This document shows, piece after piece, positions 47,923-58,375 of a stretch of DNA of 64,000 bases; within the stretch, counting starts at the first letter, position 1, and each line of letters begins with the position of its first letter. The DNA lies in the NCBI RefSeq assembly GCF_000350165.1, contig NZ_CAUI01000005.1, positions 744,001 through 808,000 on the forward strand, in the 5' to 3' direction. The position numbers and the translations under genes were made by a program. A model generated the notes under the pieces. It worked only from the letters and a program-made list of their open reading frames with translations, did no database searches and had not been told where the DNA came from. The stretch comes from Halanaerobium saccharolyticum subsp. saccharolyticum DSM 6643 (GTDB lineage: Bacteria > Bacillota > Halanaerobiia > Halanaerobiales > Halanaerobiaceae).

Positions 47923-49719
47923 ATGTATTTATCAAAATTGAAACTTTGGAATTTTAGAAAATTTGGCTCAAAAAAATTTGATATTGAATCTCCAGATTTT
48001 AATTTAGATTTTAACAAAAATTTAAATGTTCTTATTGGAGAAAATGATTCAGGTAAAACAGCAATAATTGATGCAATTAAGATGGTATTAAAAACTCATA
48101 GTTATGAATGGATTAGGGTAACTGAAGATGATTTTTATAATAATTCGGATAGATTTAGAATAGAATTAGAATTTAAAGATTTACAACCTGAAGAAGCAAA
48201 ATATTTTACAGAATGGTTAAGTTGGGAAGGTGAAAAAGAAGAAGCTGAACCCTTTTTAAAAGTTAATTATGATGTGAGTAAAAATGAAGATAGAATTCTC
48301 CCATCAGATATTCGAGCTGGAAGTGATAAAGATGGGTATCCTTTAAATGCTGAAGCAAGGCATTATTTAAAAACAACTTATTTAAAACCATTAAGAGATG
48401 CTGAAAGTGAGTTAATTCCTAAACGGTACTCCCGTTTATCTCAGATTCTTAAAGGCCATGATATATTTAAAGATGAGGAAGATAATAAGCTATATCAAGA
48501 ATTTGAAAAGTTTAATGAAAAAATTTCTAATTATTTTAAAAAAGCTAATAACGAAGAATTCCAAAATGAGGGTTATCAGATTAAAAAAGTAATTGATGAA
48601 TTTATTAGAGGCTTTTATGATAAAGATAGTAAAAGTGAGTTTAGAACTTCTGAAGCAAATTTAAGAAGTGTTTTGGAAACTTTAGAATTGATGATCTCAG
48701 ATGTTGATAATCCTGGTTTAGGAACTTTAAATCGTTTATTTATGGCTGTTGAATTATTACATTTAAAAAGAGATAGTTGGCCTGGTTTAAAACTGGGGTT
48801 AATAGAGGAATTAGAAGCACATCTTCATCCTCAAGTGCAGATGAAAGTAATAGAAAAATTACAGAATAATAATGATATCCAATTAATTCTAACAACTCAC
48901 AGTCCAAATTTAGCTTCAAAAATAAAACTTGAAAATTTAATAATTTGTACTAATGATAATGCTTTCCCTATGGGGAGTGATTATACTGAACTAAATGAAA
49001 AAGATTACATATTCTTAGAGAAATTTCTTGATGTTACAAAATCAAATTTGTTTTTTGCTAAAGGTGTTATTTTAGTTGAAGGTTGGTCAGAAGAAATAAT
49101 TATTCCTACCTTAGCTAAGGAAATTGGATATGATTTAACTGAAAACGAAGTTTCAGTTATTAATGTTGGCAATGTAGGTTTTGATCATTATTATAAAATA
49201 TTTTTGCGAAAAGATAATCCTGATGCCATGAATGTTAGAGTATCGGTTGTAAATGATGTTGACGTTACAGCATATACAAAAGATAATATGGAAAAAAAGG
49301 ATGAAGAATTTTATCAAATAAAATGTAAAGAAGAAATCACTAAAAAGAAGAATAAAATTAAATATCTTGGAAAAAGCAGTGTAGAAAAACCACAAACAAT
49401 TGTAAAACCATTCATTTCATCTGGATGGACTTTGGAATGGTGTTTTTATGAATCTGATTTTTTGAACAGAATTTTTGTAAAATCTACAAAGCAAGTTCAT
49501 CCTCAAATTTTCGATACTGAAGATTATGAAGAGGAATTAGCAATTAGATTGTTAGATTCTAATTTAAGATTTAATAAAACAAAAATTGCTTACCAAATAG
49601 AAGAGTCACTTAGAAATGAAAGTGTTTTAAAAGGAATTAATCTAAATGAAGAAGAGACATACCAGGATGATACTATATCATATTTAATTGAGGCGATAAA
49701 ATATGCCTGCGGAGACTAA
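47923..49719 (+). CDS. gajA: Gabija protein GajA (OLD-family ATPase and TOPRIM endonuclease)
   Basis: A 598-aa protein. The N-terminal ABC-type ATPase has Walker A IGENDSGKT (GENDSGKT at 39-46) and a Walker B with LIEELEAHLHPQ (Glu295, Glu296). TTHSPNLAS follows. The C-terminal TOPRIM nuclease has Glu386 in ILVEGWSEE and the DxD pair Asp445/Asp447. This is the layout of class 2 OLD nucleases, which are paired with a UvrD-like helicase. The gene overlaps gajB by 17 bp, which marks it as Gabija rather than a stand-alone OLD. GajA nicks DNA when nucleotide pools fall during infection. Confidence 0.92.
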   Translation: MYLSKLKLWNFRKFGSKKFDIESPDFNLDFNKNLNVLIGENDSGKTAIIDAIKMVLKTHSYEWIRVTEDDFYNNSDRFRIELEFKDLQPEEAKYFTEWLSWEGEKEEAEPFLKVNYDVSKNEDRILPSDIRAGSDKDGYPLNAEARHYLKTTYLKPLRDAESELIPKRYSRLSQILKGHDIFKDEEDNKLYQEFEKFNEKISNYFKKANNEEFQNEGYQIKKVIDEFIRGFYDKDSKSEFRTSEANLRSVLETLELMISDVDNPGLGTLNRLFMAVELLHLKRDSWPGLKLGLIEELEAHLHPQVQMKVIEKLQNNNDIQLILTTHSPNLASKIKLENLIICTNDNAFPMGSDYTELNEKDYIFLEKFLDVTKSNLFFAKGVILVEGWSEEIIIPTLAKEIGYDLTENEVSVINVGNVGFDHYYKIFLRKDNPDAMNVRVSVVNDVDVTAYTKDNMEKKDEEFYQIKCKEEITKKKNKIKYLGKSSVEKPQTIVKPFISSGWTLEWCFYESDFLNRIFVKSTKQVHPQIFDTEDYEEELAIRLLDSNLRFNKTKIAYQIEESLRNESVLKGINLNEEETYQDDTISYLIEAIKYACGD

Positions 49720-51664
49720 TATAACTGATAAAGATATCAAATATGCTGAATCAATATTATTAGATGCGGATGAATCTTTCGAGGATGATAAAAATGAGAG
49801 AATTGATTTTATAAGAAATCTTGAAACAATAGATTTGCATGCTGTTCCAGGAAGTGGTAAAACAACAGCATTATTGGCTAAATTATTGATTTTAGAAAGA
49901 AAATTGCCATTTGAAGATGGTTCAGGGATAATGGTGATTTCTCATACCAATAATGCAATTGATGAGATAAAAAATGAAATAGGAGAATATTGTCCTAAAT
50001 TATTTTCTTATCCCAATTTTATTGGAACTATTCAAAGTTTTGTTAATCAATATCTGGCTAAACCGTTTTTTAACCAGGTTACTAAAGAGAAAATTTCAAA
50101 AATTAATGATGATTTTTATAATGAAAGAGTAGAAAATTATTATAATAATGTTTTAAGAGATAATTTTTGGCTAAATAAAAGAGCAAATACTTTAGGTTTT
50201 TTGCAAAACATAAGATTTAATGAAAATAATATGTTGATTTCTGGGATTAATAGTAAAACTGATGATTTTGCATTAAAAAATACTTCTGGAAAAACATATA
50301 GAAAACTATCAAAAATGAAAAATATTTTACTCAATCAAGGAATTTTATGTTATGATGATGCTTATTATTTGGCCAATAAATATTTAAAAAAATATCCTGA
50401 AATCAAAAACTTACTACAGAAAAGATTTTCCTATGTTTTTGTTGATGAGATGCAAGATATGGATATTCATCAACATAATATATTGGAAAAAATATTTTAT
50501 AATAATGGTAATAGTAAATCTATTTATCAAAGAATTGGAGATAGAAATCAGGCAATATATAGTGGGGGAACTAACTTTAAGTTAGAAGAAATCTGGAAAT
50601 CTAGAGAAAATACTCTTAAAATAACTGGAAGTTATAGATTTTCAAAAAATATAGCTACAGTTTTACAAAACTTTGCATTAAATTCTGCAGATATTAAGAG
50701 TATAAAATCAGAAAACACTAAACTAAAACCGCACTTGTTAATTTATAATGATTATAATTCTCAGTGTGAAGTAATTCAGAGATTCATTAGATTAATTAAT
50801 AAATTTAAAACTGAAAATAAAATTCCTGAAGATTACAAATATCCAATTAAAGCAGTGTCTTGGATTACTAAAGAAAAAGAAGGTAATAAAATCACTCTTC
50901 CAGATTATTGTCCTAAATTTAATAAGAATAGATCTACTTCCAAAACAGAATATAATTCATTAGAGAGTTACCTAATCAATTCTAAGAATAATTTCAAAGA
51001 AATTAACAATGATTTATTGAATATGCTTTTAAAAATACTTAGGATAGAAAAAGTAGTTAATTCAGATAATGATAGATATTACACAAAGAGTAGTCTCTTT
51101 TGGTATTTAAAAAAGAATAATAAAGAGCAATATGAAAAATTGAAGTTAAAATTGTATGATTGGAGCACTAAAATAATTAAAGGGAATAATTCTGAGGTTT
51201 CTGAAGATATTAAAGATTATTTGGACGGTTTCCTTGGTGTTTTTGGAATTGAGAAAAATAAATCTATTGAATTTATTAATAAGGATCCTAAGAAAATTAT
51301 TATTGAAGATGAAACTGATTTTGATTGTCATTTGTGCAAGATTAATAATAAAAAAATTGAATTAGGTTCAGTTCATTCGGTTAAAGGAGAAACTCACACT
51401 GCTACATTATATTTAGAATCTTTTTATCAAAAAGATGGAAGTGGTGAGAATGCAAAATCTTATGAATCTCAGAGGTTGAATAAGCAATTCAAGAATGAGA
51501 AAATTACAGATTCAGATAATAAAAGAACTAAAAAGTCTGCTCGAATAGCTTATGTTGGTTTTAGCCGTCCAACTCATTTATTAGCATTTGCTGTTCATAA
51601 AGATAGGTATGATAAATATCTATCCGATATTAATGAAGATGTCTGGGAGGTAATTGAGGTATAA
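49703..51664 (+). CDS. gajB: Gabija protein GajB (UvrD-like helicase)
   Basis: A 653-aa superfamily 1A helicase. Walker A is AVPGSGKTTALLAK (PGSGKT at 49-54), Walker B YVFVDEMQDMD, motif III/IV GDRNQAIYSGG and GSYRFSKNIA, motif V SVHSVKGETHTATL, and motif VI YVGFSRPTHLLAFAV. It is longer than the ~490-aa Bacillus cereus GajB, with an insertion between the two motor domains (about residues 370-540). It forms a complex with GajA, whose gene it overlaps by 17 bp. Confidence 0.92.
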   Translation: MPAETNITDKDIKYAESILLDADESFEDDKNERIDFIRNLETIDLHAVPGSGKTTALLAKLLILERKLPFEDGSGIMVISHTNNAIDEIKNEIGEYCPKLFSYPNFIGTIQSFVNQYLAKPFFNQVTKEKISKINDDFYNERVENYYNNVLRDNFWLNKRANTLGFLQNIRFNENNMLISGINSKTDDFALKNTSGKTYRKLSKMKNILLNQGILCYDDAYYLANKYLKKYPEIKNLLQKRFSYVFVDEMQDMDIHQHNILEKIFYNNGNSKSIYQRIGDRNQAIYSGGTNFKLEEIWKSRENTLKITGSYRFSKNIATVLQNFALNSADIKSIKSENTKLKPHLLIYNDYNSQCEVIQRFIRLINKFKTENKIPEDYKYPIKAVSWITKEKEGNKITLPDYCPKFNKNRSTSKTEYNSLESYLINSKNNFKEINNDLLNMLLKILRIEKVVNSDNDRYYTKSSLFWYLKKNNKEQYEKLKLKLYDWSTKIIKGNNSEVSEDIKDYLDGFLGVFGIEKNKSIEFINKDPKKIIIEDETDFDCHLCKINNKKIELGSVHSVKGETHTATLYLESFYQKDGSGENAKSYESQRLNKQFKNEKITDSDNKRTKKSARIAYVGFSRPTHLLAFAVHKDRYDKYLSDINEDVWEVIEV

Positions 51665-51759
51665 ATATTTCAATTAAATCGTACTTAAATTTATAATTTG
51701 TTTTGAAAACAGAAAAGAAATTGATATTATATATTATTAAGAGGGGGAACAGATAACTT

Positions 51760-54700
51760 ATGAAAACTCTTGCTAATTCAGTTAAGGTTAGAGAAAGTGT
51801 CTTTGATAGAACAATGAAAGATGAGGTCTTGGACCTTTCAGACTTGAAAAATGGTAACATTAATCCAGAAAGATTTTTTAAAGAAACATTCATAACTGAC
51901 AACATGGAAACAGTTTTTGATACTGCTATGAATAAATTCAGAAACAGATCAGGAAACAGCATTATTAAACTAACTCAGGCCATGGGTGGAGGTAAAACCC
52001 ACAACATGATTGCTCTGGGATTATTAGCTAAATATCCTGAGTTAAGAAAAAAGACTCTTGACGGCAAATATAATGATGTAGAAGGTGAGATTAGAACAAT
52101 ATCTGTTACAGGTAGAGAATCTGATATGAATTATGGTACCTGGGGAGAGATTGCCAAACAGTTGGGCAAAAAAGAACAGTTTAGTGAATACTATTCTCCA
52201 CTTCAGGCGCCGGGTCAAACTGCCTGGATTAATTTATTAGAAAGTTCTACACCTACTCTTATATTATTAGATGAGCTGCCTCCATATTTAAATAATGCTA
52301 AGACCAGAACTTATGGTCAGGGTACACTATTAGATATTGAAACAACTGCAATAGCAAATTTATTAAATGCTATAAATAAAAAAGAATTATCTAATGTTTG
52401 CTTAGTTATCTCTGATCTGGAAGCTACATATGAGGAAGAATCAGAAATAATTCAGGGTATGTTTAAAGAACTCGATGGAGAAATAAATCGTTTTTCTTTA
52501 AATCTAGAACCTGTATCAAGCAACAGCAATGATCTTTATGATATTTTAAAGACTAGAATGTTCGAAGGGTTACCAGATGAAGCTGAAATCAACAAAGTAG
52601 CTAATGGCTTTAAGAACAGCGTCAAAGAAGCTGTAGAAATGGGATATACAGATGAAGTTCCGAGTGAAATTGCTTCAGCAGTTAGAGATACATATCCTTT
52701 CCACCCTTCTTTTAAAGATTTAGTCGAAAGATTTAAGGAAAACCAGGGTTTCCAAAAAACTCGTGGTGTTATCAGGTTGACTAAAAAGATGCTTAAAGGT
52801 ATTTTTAGAGAGTCAGACAAAGCTGATAATCTATATTTAATTAATCCTTATGATATTGATTTAAATAATGCTGAAATGGCTAATGAAATTAAATCAATTA
52901 AACCAGAGTTTACAAATGCCATAAGCCATGATATTGCCAATAATGGCCACTCTGTTGCAGAGAAAATTGATAAATCTACTGACTCTCAAGATGTTCAAGA
53001 TGTTTCAAAACTAATCTTAATGTCCTCCTTATCAAAAGCTACTGAGGCAATTGTAGGTCTTTCAGTGAGTGAGATCTTTACTTATCTTGTCGCTCCAAAT
53101 AGAGATATCACTAAAATCAGAAGCGGTATTGAGGAATTACAGGAAAAAGCCTGGTATTTATATAAAAACCATAATAAACTTCTCTTTAGACAAACTAAAA
53201 ATGTTGTTGCAGAAATGCAGGATGAGATAAAAAGTTTAACCCGCAGTCAGGCTAAATTATATATTAAAGATTTACTTGAAAAAGAATTTGAACCTAATGA
53301 TAAAGATTGCTATCAAAACTTAATGGTCTTCCCTTCAATTGAAGAAATTGAACTCTCTAAAGAAAAAGTTTCTTTAATAATTTCTGAACCTAGTGAGGGC
53401 AGTGATGGCCTAAAAAGTGAATTAAAGCAGTTTTTTGAAGAAGTAGAATATAAAAATAGAGTTATGTTTTTAACTGGTCAAAAGAATGTAATGAATAAGC
53501 TTTTAGAAACTGCTAAGAAAGTTAGAGCAATCAATAATATAATTGACAGAATGCAGGCAGATAATGTCAGCGATAGAGATAGTGAAATGCAGCAGGCAAT
53601 GGAGTTAAAAGACAAAACCGGCAACAGGCTGAATTCAAGTTTAAGAGAAACCTTTACTACTTTATATTATCCTCGGAAGAATGTATTAAAAAGTACTAAT
53701 TTAATTATGAAGTTTTCTCAAAACAACTTTGATGCTGAAAAAGAAATTAAAAATACTTTAAGCTTCGATAATGAAATGAAGTTTACTACAGATATTGAAC
53801 CAAATAATTTAAGAAAACGATTTGATAAAATTATCTTCACTAGAGATAGAATGACTTGGAATGAATTAATTGAAAGAACTGCTACTGAAACAAGGTGGCT
53901 GTGGCATAAACCAGATGCCCTTGAGGAGCTAAAGGAAGATTCACTGCAGAAAGAAATCTGGTTTAAAGATGGTAATTACATTGATAAAACTCCTCCAAAA
54001 AAAGAAACTAATGTTAATATTACTAAAATGAGCACTGTAAGTGAAAATGGTATTTCTACACTGCGCATTACTCCAGTTAATGCAGATGAAGTTTATTATG
54101 AAATAGGTCAAGAGCCGACTAAAGCTTCTAAAAAAGTAGAAAACCATAACTCATTTGAAGCAACTGATTTAGTATATTACTTTTTAGCAGTTGACCCAGA
54201 TGGTGTTAATGAAACTGGGGACCCTGTAAGATGGGAGAATGATATCAATCTGCAGTATAAAGAGTTAACAATTAAAGGAAAAGATGCCCTAAAACTGCAG
54301 GCAACCCCAAGTAATTGTGAAATCAGATATACGACAGATGGTGCTTCTCCAAAAGAAAATGGAGGCGTTTATCAGGAACCAATTATTATACCTAAAAATG
54401 CAAAATATATACAGGCAGTGGCAGTAAATGAAGAGCATGATATAACATCTGATGTTCTTCAGTATGAGGTTAAAGGAAAAGAAGTTACAGTTGATAGAGA
54501 TAAGCCTGTCAAATTAACAGAGCCACAAACTCCTAAGGGAACAAAACAAACATATGAAGAACTTGAGTTTTTAAATGAAACCAATGCTACTTTTAAGCAG
54601 GCACAGTTTATTATTACCGGCAGAGGCAAGGGAGATTTTTCTATAACTTTTATGATAGATAAAGTAGAAATAGATGATATGAATATGTTAGAAGAACAAT

Positions 54701-54858
54701 TAAAAAATATTAAAGATAATTTTGTTGGAGAAAAGCCACATGATTTAACTGCTAACATAACTGGTATTAAATTTAAAAGTGGCAGAGATTTTTTAAGATG
54801 GCTTGAGAAAAATGAATTTAACTTAGAGATGTATAAAAATAGATTTAGTCAACACTAA
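51760..54858 (+). CDS. DUF499 ATPase of a methylase-linked antiphage operon
   Basis: A 1032-aa protein. Walker A is AMGGGKTHNM (residues 74-83), the GGGKTH form of DUF499/COG1483 ATPases, and LILLDELPPYL is Walker B. TRGVIRLTKKMLKG and YPFHPSFKDLVERF are further family features. The C-terminal ~300 residues contain two beta-domains; one, with EIRYTTDGASPKENGGVYQEPI (about residues 845-905), resembles the chitobiase/hexosaminidase C-terminal fold. DUF499 proteins relate to BrxC/PglY and act with DUF1156 methylases. AGAGGGGGAACAG precedes the ATG. It heads a six-gene run with gaps of 10 to 33 bp. Confidence 0.88.
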   Translation: MKTLANSVKVRESVFDRTMKDEVLDLSDLKNGNINPERFFKETFITDNMETVFDTAMNKFRNRSGNSIIKLTQAMGGGKTHNMIALGLLAKYPELRKKTLDGKYNDVEGEIRTISVTGRESDMNYGTWGEIAKQLGKKEQFSEYYSPLQAPGQTAWINLLESSTPTLILLDELPPYLNNAKTRTYGQGTLLDIETTAIANLLNAINKKELSNVCLVISDLEATYEEESEIIQGMFKELDGEINRFSLNLEPVSSNSNDLYDILKTRMFEGLPDEAEINKVANGFKNSVKEAVEMGYTDEVPSEIASAVRDTYPFHPSFKDLVERFKENQGFQKTRGVIRLTKKMLKGIFRESDKADNLYLINPYDIDLNNAEMANEIKSIKPEFTNAISHDIANNGHSVAEKIDKSTDSQDVQDVSKLILMSSLSKATEAIVGLSVSEIFTYLVAPNRDITKIRSGIEELQEKAWYLYKNHNKLLFRQTKNVVAEMQDEIKSLTRSQAKLYIKDLLEKEFEPNDKDCYQNLMVFPSIEEIELSKEKVSLIISEPSEGSDGLKSELKQFFEEVEYKNRVMFLTGQKNVMNKLLETAKKVRAINNIIDRMQADNVSDRDSEMQQAMELKDKTGNRLNSSLRETFTTLYYPRKNVLKSTNLIMKFSQNNFDAEKEIKNTLSFDNEMKFTTDIEPNNLRKRFDKIIFTRDRMTWNELIERTATETRWLWHKPDALEELKEDSLQKEIWFKDGNYIDKTPPKKETNVNITKMSTVSENGISTLRITPVNADEVYYEIGQEPTKASKKVENHNSFEATDLVYYFLAVDPDGVNETGDPVRWENDINLQYKELTIKGKDALKLQATPSNCEIRYTTDGASPKENGGVYQEPIIIPKNAKYIQAVAVNEEHDITSDVLQYEVKGKEVTVDRDKPVKLTEPQTPKGTKQTYEELEFLNETNATFKQAQFIITGRGKGDFSITFMIDKVEIDDMNMLEEQLKNIKDNFVGEKPHDLTANITGIKFKSGRDFLRWLEKNEFNLEMYKNRFSQH

Positions 54859-54870
54859 GGAGATGATCTT

Positions 54871-55407
54871 TTGAGTCAAGTAAAAACCTATGGATTTGGT
54901 TTTAATCCGAAAGAAACCAATCATCATTTCCTCATAGAAATACCAACTGGAAATGCTAAAATAACAGTATATGAGAGATTTAATTGGGATCAAGATGAGC
55001 AGGTTAGTGATTTAAATGATAAAGATAAAAAAGTAATTTTAAGTAAGACCAAATGGAATAAAGTTAAAAATGTAATAAAAAAAGAATTTAATAGGCGTTT
55101 AAAAGATGAAGGTCTTCCATCAGGAGATTTTGACAGCTATTATGTACCTTTAGAACGTTTATACGGTAAAGAATTAATGCTTTTGCTTTGGGCTATAGAA
55201 AATGCTGAGGTTGGAGTTATTGATTTAGCTATCAAAAACTGGTTGGGGTTATCACCTGAAGAGAGATGGTGGCTTTTTACAATGACTAATGCTTCAACAG
55301 GCCACTACAGTGACAATCGCGGCTGGAGAATAGCTTTAAGATATGCACTAACAGAAAATCCTGTAGATAATAAATTAGCAGGTAGTTTTGTGCAGAGATT
55401 ATTTTAA
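54871..55407 (+). CDS. DUF3780 protein
   Basis: A 178-aa protein starting at TTG (AAGGAGATGATC upstream), 12 bp after the DUF499 gene. Features are FGFNPKETNHHFLIEIP, WNKVKNVIKKEFNRRLKDEGLPSG, KELMLLLWAIENA and LGLSPEERWWLFTMTNASTGH ending in RGWRIALRYALTENP, matching DUF3780, a small family found next to DUF499 and DUF1156 genes. Its role is unknown; no catalytic motif is visible. Its fixed place between ATPase and methylase suggests an adaptor. Confidence 0.85.
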   Translation: MSQVKTYGFGFNPKETNHHFLIEIPTGNAKITVYERFNWDQDEQVSDLNDKDKKVILSKTKWNKVKNVIKKEFNRRLKDEGLPSGDFDSYYVPLERLYGKELMLLLWAIENAEVGVIDLAIKNWLGLSPEERWWLFTMTNASTGHYSDNRGWRIALRYALTENPVDNKLAGSFVQRLF

Positions 55408-55440
55408 AATATATCAGATAAATGTCAGAGGAGGATTAAT

Positions 55441-58365
55441 TTGTTAGATTACAATAAATCATTTATAGAAGTACAATTTCCTGTATCAAGAATATCTAAA
55501 GAAAGTTATAAAGAAAGAAAAGCTAATTTGGGTCAAACTCTTACTGGTTTAGGAAAATGGTGGGGTAGAAAACCTTTAGTTATGGTTAGGGCAGCCTTAT
55601 TAGGAATATTAATGCCTGTTTCTGATGATTACACTAAAGACAGAGAAATATTCCTTAAAGTTATGACTATGGATGATGAAGGACTATTATTGAGAAAAAG
55701 AGATGATAAACCAATTTCTAAAAAAGAGTTATGGCAGTTGACTACTAAAGAAGAGAAGAAAAAATATTTCAGAGAGGGATCAACTGCTAAAAAGCCTAAA
55801 TATCCTAAAGGAATGTCTAGAGAAAATAAGAAGGCAATGAAGGAAGAACTTCAGAAAATAGCTTTTAATAGATTATCCTATGATGATAAATTAAGTTATT
55901 GCAGAAGGCCGGAAGAAGTAGAATTGAATGATAAAAGTGAATGGGAAATTATTAATGAACATTTAAAAACAAATGCTACTAATTTGCAGGAATTAATACA
56001 AGAATTAGGAAAAAAAAGATTTGGTCATATCCCCAAAGTAGGAGATTGTTTTTCTGGTGGAGGTTCTATTCCTTTTGAAGCAGCCAGAATGGGGACAAAA
56101 GCATTTGCTTCTGACTTAAATCCTATAGCTACACTCTTGTCTTGGGCTTCTTTAAATATTTCTAGTTCTTCAAATGAAAACATTAATAAATTAATTGAAT
56201 TTCAGGAAAAAGTATATAAAAAAGCAAAATTAATAGTCAACGATTGGGGCATAGAATTAAATGAAAAAGGACATAATGCTGATGCTTATTTATATCTTAA
56301 TGAAGTCAAATGTCCAGAATGTGGTTATAAAGTTCCTCTTTCTTCCTCTTGGATGATTGGAAAAGGCAGTAAAACAGTTGTATTGTTAAAGAATAATAAG
56401 AAGAATAAAAATTTTGACATAGATATTATACAAGATGCTAGTAAAAATAAAATAAAAGAATCAGAAAAATTAATTACTGTAATAGGTGAAAAATTGTTTT
56501 GCCCTAATTGTAAAAAGAAGATGCCAATTTCTTCTAGTATAAGAGAAGATAAAAAATCTAAAAATGGTACTGTCTATGGTTTGCAAATTTGGGGGAAAAA
56601 TAAAATTATTAATAGTTCAGATGATATATTTAGTGAAAGATTATATGCTATACAATATGTTGATAATAATGGAAATAGATATTATAGGGTACCTAATAAT
56701 AAAGATTATAAAAATGAGCAGAAAGTTTTAAAATTATTAAAAGAAAGATTTTCTGATTGGCAAAATAAGGGCTATTTACCTTCAGATGAAATAAAGGAAG
56801 GAAATAAAACTAATGAACTTATAAGGACAAGAGGTTGGAAGTATTGGCATCAATTATACAATCCGAGACAATTACTAATTAATGGTCTTTTAATGAAATT
56901 ATCTGATGAATTATCAAACAACAAAAAAGAAAAAGTTATAGCTTTGTTAGGTATTAATAAATGTTGTAATTTTAATTCTAAATTAAGTCATTGGGACTCA
57001 AGTGCAGCAAATGAAAAGAGTTCAGATTCGTTTTATAATCAAGCTCTAAATCCTTTAATTACTTATAGTTCTAGAAGCTTGAATATGTTAAGTAATAGTT
57101 GGTTTTATAACATAAACAATTATGAATTTAATTGCAATAGTATTGTTAAACCAAAAGATGCAAGGAATATATCATCTTCAAATGATATATGGATAACAGA
57201 TCCCCCTTATGCAGATGCAGTAAATTATCATGAGTTATCAGAATTTTTTTCTGCATGGGATAAAAAAATGTTAAAAAAAGTTTTTCCAGAGTGGTATACA
57301 GGTTCAAAAAGAGTATTAGCAGTAAAAGGTACGGGTAAATCATTTAACGAAAGCATGATTGAAGTTTATAAAAATTTAGCTAATAATATGCCAGATAACG
57401 GCTACCAAATTGTAATGTTTACCCATCAAGATGTAAAGGTTTGGTCAGAACTTACCATGATTTTATGGTCTGCTGGATTAAAAGTTGCCTCAGCTTGGAA
57501 TATATCTACTGAAACTAAATCCGGGGGATTAAAAGAAGGTAATTATGTTAAAGGAACTGTATTATTAGTTCTTCAAAAACAAACCTCAGATGACTTTGCT
57601 TTTCAGGATGAAGTATATGATAAAATCCAGATTGAAGTTAGAAATATGATTGATTCTATGAAAGGTATTGACTATAAGGATATTCCAGATTTTACTGATG
57701 CTGATTATTTGCTTGCGTCTTATGCGGCAGCACTGAAGGTACTTACCGGTTATGGAGAAATTGATGGTATAGATATTGATTATTGGCTTTCTGGTGATAG
57801 AAACGAGGAAAGTCCAGTTGAAAAATTAATTAAAAAAGCTCGTGATGTAGCTAACAGCTACCTTATACCAGAAGAATTTGAAAAAAATCACTGGTTTGAG
57901 TTATCGAATGCGGAAAGATTCTTTATTAGAGGCTTAGAACTTGAAATGAATAATGAGCATACAATAGGAGCTTATCAGGAGTTAGCTAAAGGATTTGGAG
58001 TTAAAGAGTATAAAACAATGTTCCATAATTTTGAAGCTAATAATGTCAGACTTAAAACTCCTTCAGAATATAAAACAAGTTATCTTGATAATGAATTTAA
58101 TGAAAAAGATTTTAGCGGCTCATTGTTAAGACACTTACTGGTTGCTGTTTTAGAGTCAGCTAAAAATGATTCTACAAACTCAGGCAGAACCTATCTTAAA
58201 GGAGTATTTAATCAAAGCCAGAATTACTGGTATAAAAAACCTTTAATGCGCGAAATATTAACCTTTATTTCTAAAATTGAAATGGTAGATCATATGGAAC
58301 ACTGGCATGAAGAAGCTAAATATGCCAAATTATTAAGAGAAGCATTAAAAAATGAAGGTGTATAG
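55441..58365 (+). CDS. DUF1156 adenine-specific DNA methyltransferase with Zn ribbons
   Basis: A 974-aa protein of COG1743. The DUF1156 start reads NKSFIEVQFPVSRISKESYKERK and GRKPLVMVRAALLG. The SAM-binding motif is DCFSGGGSIPFEAARMG (Asp202 onward) with SDLNPIA, and the catalytic motif is DPPYADAVNY (DPPY at 587-590), which indicates N6-adenine or N4-cytosine methylation. Two CxxC ribbons lie between them: CPECGYKVP (Cys291/294) and CPNCKKKMP (Cys354/357). PglXI of type 3 BREX belongs to this family. It should mark host DNA while the partner helicase/nuclease genes attack unmarked DNA. It starts at TTG with AGGAGGA upstream. Confidence 0.9.
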   Translation: MLDYNKSFIEVQFPVSRISKESYKERKANLGQTLTGLGKWWGRKPLVMVRAALLGILMPVSDDYTKDREIFLKVMTMDDEGLLLRKRDDKPISKKELWQLTTKEEKKKYFREGSTAKKPKYPKGMSRENKKAMKEELQKIAFNRLSYDDKLSYCRRPEEVELNDKSEWEIINEHLKTNATNLQELIQELGKKRFGHIPKVGDCFSGGGSIPFEAARMGTKAFASDLNPIATLLSWASLNISSSSNENINKLIEFQEKVYKKAKLIVNDWGIELNEKGHNADAYLYLNEVKCPECGYKVPLSSSWMIGKGSKTVVLLKNNKKNKNFDIDIIQDASKNKIKESEKLITVIGEKLFCPNCKKKMPISSSIREDKKSKNGTVYGLQIWGKNKIINSSDDIFSERLYAIQYVDNNGNRYYRVPNNKDYKNEQKVLKLLKERFSDWQNKGYLPSDEIKEGNKTNELIRTRGWKYWHQLYNPRQLLINGLLMKLSDELSNNKKEKVIALLGINKCCNFNSKLSHWDSSAANEKSSDSFYNQALNPLITYSSRSLNMLSNSWFYNINNYEFNCNSIVKPKDARNISSSNDIWITDPPYADAVNYHELSEFFSAWDKKMLKKVFPEWYTGSKRVLAVKGTGKSFNESMIEVYKNLANNMPDNGYQIVMFTHQDVKVWSELTMILWSAGLKVASAWNISTETKSGGLKEGNYVKGTVLLVLQKQTSDDFAFQDEVYDKIQIEVRNMIDSMKGIDYKDIPDFTDADYLLASYAAALKVLTGYGEIDGIDIDYWLSGDRNEESPVEKLIKKARDVANSYLIPEEFEKNHWFELSNAERFFIRGLELEMNNEHTIGAYQELAKGFGVKEYKTMFHNFEANNVRLKTPSEYKTSYLDNEFNEKDFSGSLLRHLLVAVLESAKNDSTNSGRTYLKGVFNQSQNYWYKKPLMREILTFISKIEMVDHMEHWHEEAKYAKLLREALKNEGV

Positions 58366-58375
58366 GTGAATATAT

